Source of the DNA: an uncultured Lachnospiraceae bacterium
Lineage (GTDB): Bacteria > Bacillota > Clostridia > Lachnospirales > Lachnospiraceae
Assembly: GCA_958422845.1 (NCBI GenBank)
Contig: CATZPU010000008.1
Location: 1-15,825, forward strand
Reading direction: 5' to 3'
DNA length: 15,825 bases
Of this stretch, positions 13,176-15,825 are shown in pieces. Every line of letters starts with the position of its first letter. The stretch's first letter is position 1. A program made the position numbers and the translations under genes. The notes beneath the pieces were generated by a model that saw nothing but the letters and a program-made list of their open reading frames with translations, was not told the origin of the DNA and ran no database searches.

Positions 13176-14979
13176 AAAATCCGTCGGCAGCCATCAATTC
13201 TTCGTGATTTCCCTGTTCTATAATGTCGCCGTCCTTCATGACTAAGATCAGATCTGCATCGCGGATAGTAGAAAGCCGGTGAGCGATCACAAAGCTCGTC
13301 CTGCCCTCCATCAGCGCGTCCATCGCTTTCTGAATACGAGTCTCTGTTCTCGTATCGACAGAAGAGGTCGCCTCATCAAGGATCAGTATCCTGTTGTCAG
13401 CAAGGATCGCGCGCGCGATCGTAAGCAGCTGCTTCTGTCCCTGTGACACATTGCTTGTCTCCTCATTAAGCTCCATCTGATAACCGCCCGGCTGCTGCAT
13501 GATAAATTTGTGTACGTGCGCCGCCTTCGCCGCCGCGATGACTTCCTCATCTGTCGCATCGAGACGCCCATACCTGATATTCTCCATGATCGTACCGGAG
13601 AACAGCCACGTATCCTGCAGTACCATGCCGAACATCTCCCTCAGATCGCTGCGGTTGAAGTCGCGGACATCGTGTCCGTCTATCCGAATGCTTCCTGAAT
13701 TGACATCATAAAAGCGCATCAGCAGCTTTACCATCGTCGTCTTGCCCGCTCCGGTCGGTCCGACGATCGCGATCTTCTGTCCGTCGGTAATATCGGCAGA
13801 AAAGTCTTTGATGATCGTCTGTTCCGGATCATAACCGAATTTTACATGATCGAACGTCACATTGCCCTTAAGCCCTGAAATATCGACCGGATCCTCTGCT
13901 GTCTGATCTTCCTCCTCTTCATCGAGGAAATCAAAAATACGCTCGGAAGCGGCTGCCGTAGACTGGAGCAGATTTGTGACCTGCGCGATCTGCTGGATCG
14001 GCTGTGTAAAATTGCGGATATACTGGAAAAAGGACTGGATATCTCCGACCTCGATCGCGTTGCGGATGACCAGAAAGCCTCCGAGGATCGCTACCATCAC
14101 GTAGCCCAGATTTCCGATAAACTGCATGATCGGCATCATAATACCTGAGAAAAACTGTGATTTCCAAGCTGTATTATACAACTTCTTATTTACTTTTTCA
14201 AATTCCTCGACCACATCTTTTTCTTTATTAAATGCGCGTACGACCTGATGACCGCCGTAGATCTCCTCGATCTGTCCGTTCACTTCACCGAGATACTGCT
14301 GCTGTCCGCGGAAAAATTTCTGCGAATGAGACATCACAAACGCAATGATTCCCATAGAAACAGGAAGTATCACAAGCGATGCAAGCGTCATCCATACATT
14401 GATACTGATCATCATAATAAATACACCGATCAGAGTAGTGACCGACGTGATAAGCTGCGTAAGGCTCTGGTTCAGACTCGCCTGCATCGTATCCACATCA
14501 TTCGTCACCCGCGAGAGCACCTCTCCCGTCGTTCTGCTCTCGAAATATTTCAGCGGAAGACGATTGATCTTCTGCGAAATATCGCGTCTCAAGCTGTACG
14601 TGACGTCATTTGAGATCCCGCTCATGATAAAGCCCTGTATAAAGGTAAATGCCGCGCTGCAAAAATACAGTCCCATAACAAACAGCAGTATCTGTCCGAT
14701 CTTTCCGAAATCGATTCCTCCCGTACCGCCGATTTTTGCGACGAGTCCGTTAAAAAGCTCCGTCGTCGCTTTACCGAGAATCTTCGGTCCTACAATGTTG
14801 AATATCGTACCTGCCATCGCCGCTATTGCCACGAGGATGAGCCTTACCTTATATTTGCTCATATATCGGAGTATTTTCTTTATACTTCCGGAAAAGTCCT
14901 TTGCCTTTTCACCGCCCATACCCATCGGGCCGTGTCCGTGCGGTCCGTGCAGCGCTGCCGCTCTTCTCTTCTCACTCAT
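13129..14979 (-). CDS. ABC exporter half-transporter, catalytic partner (heterodimeric multidrug-type)
   Basis: A 616-residue half-transporter with a type-I exporter membrane domain (about 38-345, six helices) and a nucleotide-binding domain (about 372-610). Walker A is GPTGAGKT (407-414), the Q-loop VLQDTW (453-458), the signature VSQGQ (511-515, not the canonical LSGGQ), Walker B ILILDE with catalytic Glu536, and the switch His567 in IAHRLS. So its own ATP site residues are intact but the signature it offers its partner is altered. It starts with an ATGA overlap on the upstream ABC gene, implying coupled translation and a heterodimer of the BmrCD/LmrCD/TM287-288 type, exporting drugs, peptides or lipids. 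The cytoplasmic N-terminus (residues 11-23) is rich in His, Gly, Pro and Met. The kinase-like gene follows with overlap or a one-base gap. Confidence 0.94.
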   Translation of the reverse strand: MSEKRRAAALHGPHGHGPMGMGGEKAKDFSGSIKKILRYMSKYKVRLILVAIAAMAGTIFNIVGPKILGKATTELFNGLVAKIGGTGGIDFGKIGQILLFVMGLYFCSAAFTFIQGFIMSGISNDVTYSLRRDISQKINRLPLKYFESRTTGEVLSRVTNDVDTMQASLNQSLTQLITSVTTLIGVFIMMISINVWMTLASLVILPVSMGIIAFVMSHSQKFFRGQQQYLGEVNGQIEEIYGGHQVVRAFNKEKDVVEEFEKVNKKLYNTAWKSQFFSGIMMPIMQFIGNLGYVMVAILGGFLVIRNAIEVGDIQSFFQYIRNFTQPIQQIAQVTNLLQSTAAASERIFDFLDEEEEDQTAEDPVDISGLKGNVTFDHVKFGYDPEQTIIKDFSADITDGQKIAIVGPTGAGKTTMVKLLMRFYDVNSGSIRIDGHDVRDFNRSDLREMFGMVLQDTWLFSGTIMENIRYGRLDATDEEVIAAAKAAHVHKFIMQQPGGYQMELNEETSNVSQGQKQLLTIARAILADNRILILDEATSSVDTRTETRIQKAMDALMEGRTSFVIAHRLSTIRDADLILVMKDGDIIEQGNHEELMAADGFYAGLYNSQFERAEAI

Positions 14980-15825
14980 CCTGCCAACTCCTCCTTTGAC
15001 AACTGCGATGTGGCGATCTGGCGATAAACCTCGCAGTTCTTCATCAGCTCCTCGTGCGTTCCCTTACCTGCCATTTTGCCCTCGTCGAGAACAATGATCT
15101 GATCTGCGTGGAGGATCGTGCTGATCCTCTGCGCGACGATCAGCGTCGTAATATCCTGCGTATTCTCCTTTAGCGCCCGACGCAGCGCTACATCTGTCTT
15201 GTAATCCAGCGCCGAAAAGCTGTCGTCAAAAATAAGTATCTCCGGATTTTTCGCGATCGCACGCGCAATAGAAAGCCTCTGCTTCTGACCGCCGGAGACA
15301 TTCGTGCCGCCCTGCGCGATCGGAGAGCCATACTGCTCGTCCTTTGCCTCTATGAAATCCGACGCCTGCGCGATCGCAGCGGCAGTTTTCACCTCTTCCT
15401 CAGAAGCCTCTGTTCTTCCGTAACGGATATTGGAATCGATCGTACCGGAAAACAGAATACTTTTCTGCGGCACATAACCGAGCCTTGCGCACAAGTCCTC
15501 TTTCTTCATATCGCGCACATCGACTCCGTCCACGCGCACAGCGCCCTCCGTCACATCAAAGAACCTCGGAATCAGATTGATCAGCGTACTCTTTCCGCTT
15601 CCCGTACTTCCGATAAATGCAACCGTCTGTCCCTTCTCTGCCTTAAAGGAAATATCCTCAAGCACCTTTTCATCCGCATCAGGATAGGAGAAGGATACGT
15701 GATCGAATTCCACGATGCCTTTTATATCCTCCTGCGGCGTCTTTGGGCTGACCGGATCGCTGATCTTAGATTCTGTGTTCAGTACCTCATAAATACGCTT
15801 GCCCGCCACATTCGCACGCGGAATC
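14976..15825 (-). CDS. ABC exporter half-transporter, degenerate partner (5' end outside the window)
   Basis: The last 282 codons of an ABC half-transporter; the membrane domain lies beyond the window. The frame is open through the edge (IPRANVAGKRIYEVLNTES...), and the GTG at 15809-15807 is an internal valine, not a start. The visible nucleotide-binding domain has Walker A GSTGSGKST, Q-loop YVPQKS, a canonical VSGGQ signature, and Walker B ILIFDD where the catalytic glutamate is aspartate (codon 15224-15222). The switch histidine is glutamine (VAQRIS, codon 15131-15129). This is the degenerate half of an asymmetric heterodimeric exporter: its own ATP site is weak while its normal signature completes the partner's active site. 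The TGA stop overlaps the ATG of the partner gene (ATGA), so both are made together. Confidence 0.93.
   Translation of the reverse strand, partial: IPRANVAGKRIYEVLNTESKISDPVSPKTPQEDIKGIVEFDHVSFSYPDADEKVLEDISFKAEKGQTVAFIGSTGSGKSTLINLIPRFFDVTEGAVRVDGVDVRDMKKEDLCARLGYVPQKSILFSGTIDSNIRYGRTEASEEEVKTAAAIAQASDFIEAKDEQYGSPIAQGGTNVSGGQKQRLSIARAIAKNPEILIFDDSFSALDYKTDVALRRALKENTQDITTLIVAQRISTILHADQIIVLDEGKMAGKGTHEELMKNCEVYRQIATSQLSKEELAG

Noticed and set aside
15807-15809. GTG considered as the start of the rightmost ABC gene
   Set aside because: The frame is open upstream to the window edge with membrane-domain linker sequence (IPRANVAGKRIYEVL), so this is an internal valine of a gene cut by the window.

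Overview
The window (15.8 kb, roughly half G+C) looks like ordinary chromosome from a Gram-positive anaerobe of the class Clostridia, most likely a Lachnospiraceae-type gut bacterium. This is inferred from the gene set (PepT, DUF1934/MurI/YigZ cluster, PBP1A with an acidic tail, secreted trigger-factor-like foldase, CxxC flavoprotein), strong AGGAGG-like ribosome sites and signal peptides without any outer-membrane genes. No tRNA, rRNA, CRISPR, insertion sequence, phage or plasmid gene was seen.

Layout, left to right. Bases 1-117 hold the first 39 codons of an ECF sigma factor leaving the window on the minus strand. Next is an iron-sulfur/flavodoxin-type flavoprotein (281-898, minus), divergent from peptidase T (pepT, 1099-2316, plus), which has a good sigma-A promoter and a leader with an inverted repeat. 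pepT converges on a patatin-like lipase (2379-3275, minus) across a shared bidirectional terminator. Upstream of the lipase is a secreted trigger-factor-like prolyl isomerase (3464-4819, minus). A small membrane-anchored protein of unknown function (4992-5444, plus) is divergent from it, with its own extended -10 promoter, and ends in a second bidirectional terminator.

The minus-strand cluster yigZ - murI - DUF1934 (7555 down to 5512) probably forms one operon from a promoter at 7643-7671. It is divergent from a class A penicillin-binding protein (7771-10467, plus). MurI makes D-glutamate for peptidoglycan and the PBP polymerises and crosslinks it, so this stretch is concerned with the cell wall. 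A third bidirectional terminator separates the PBP from a secreted 592-residue protein of unknown function (10622-12400, minus) that carries a tandem 11-residue repeat.

The right end is a minus-strand operon: the C-terminal part of one ABC exporter half (15825 to 14976), its partner half (14979 to 13129, ATGA overlap) and a cytidylate-kinase-like protein starting at or within the partner's end. The two ABC halves show complementary degenerate motifs typical of an asymmetric heterodimeric exporter.

I found no convincing new defence or mobile system. The most unusual items are the exported trigger-factor-like foldase with acidic low-complexity ends, the hendecad-repeat secreted protein, the shared acidic character of three exported proteins, and a possible CTG start for the kinase-like gene.
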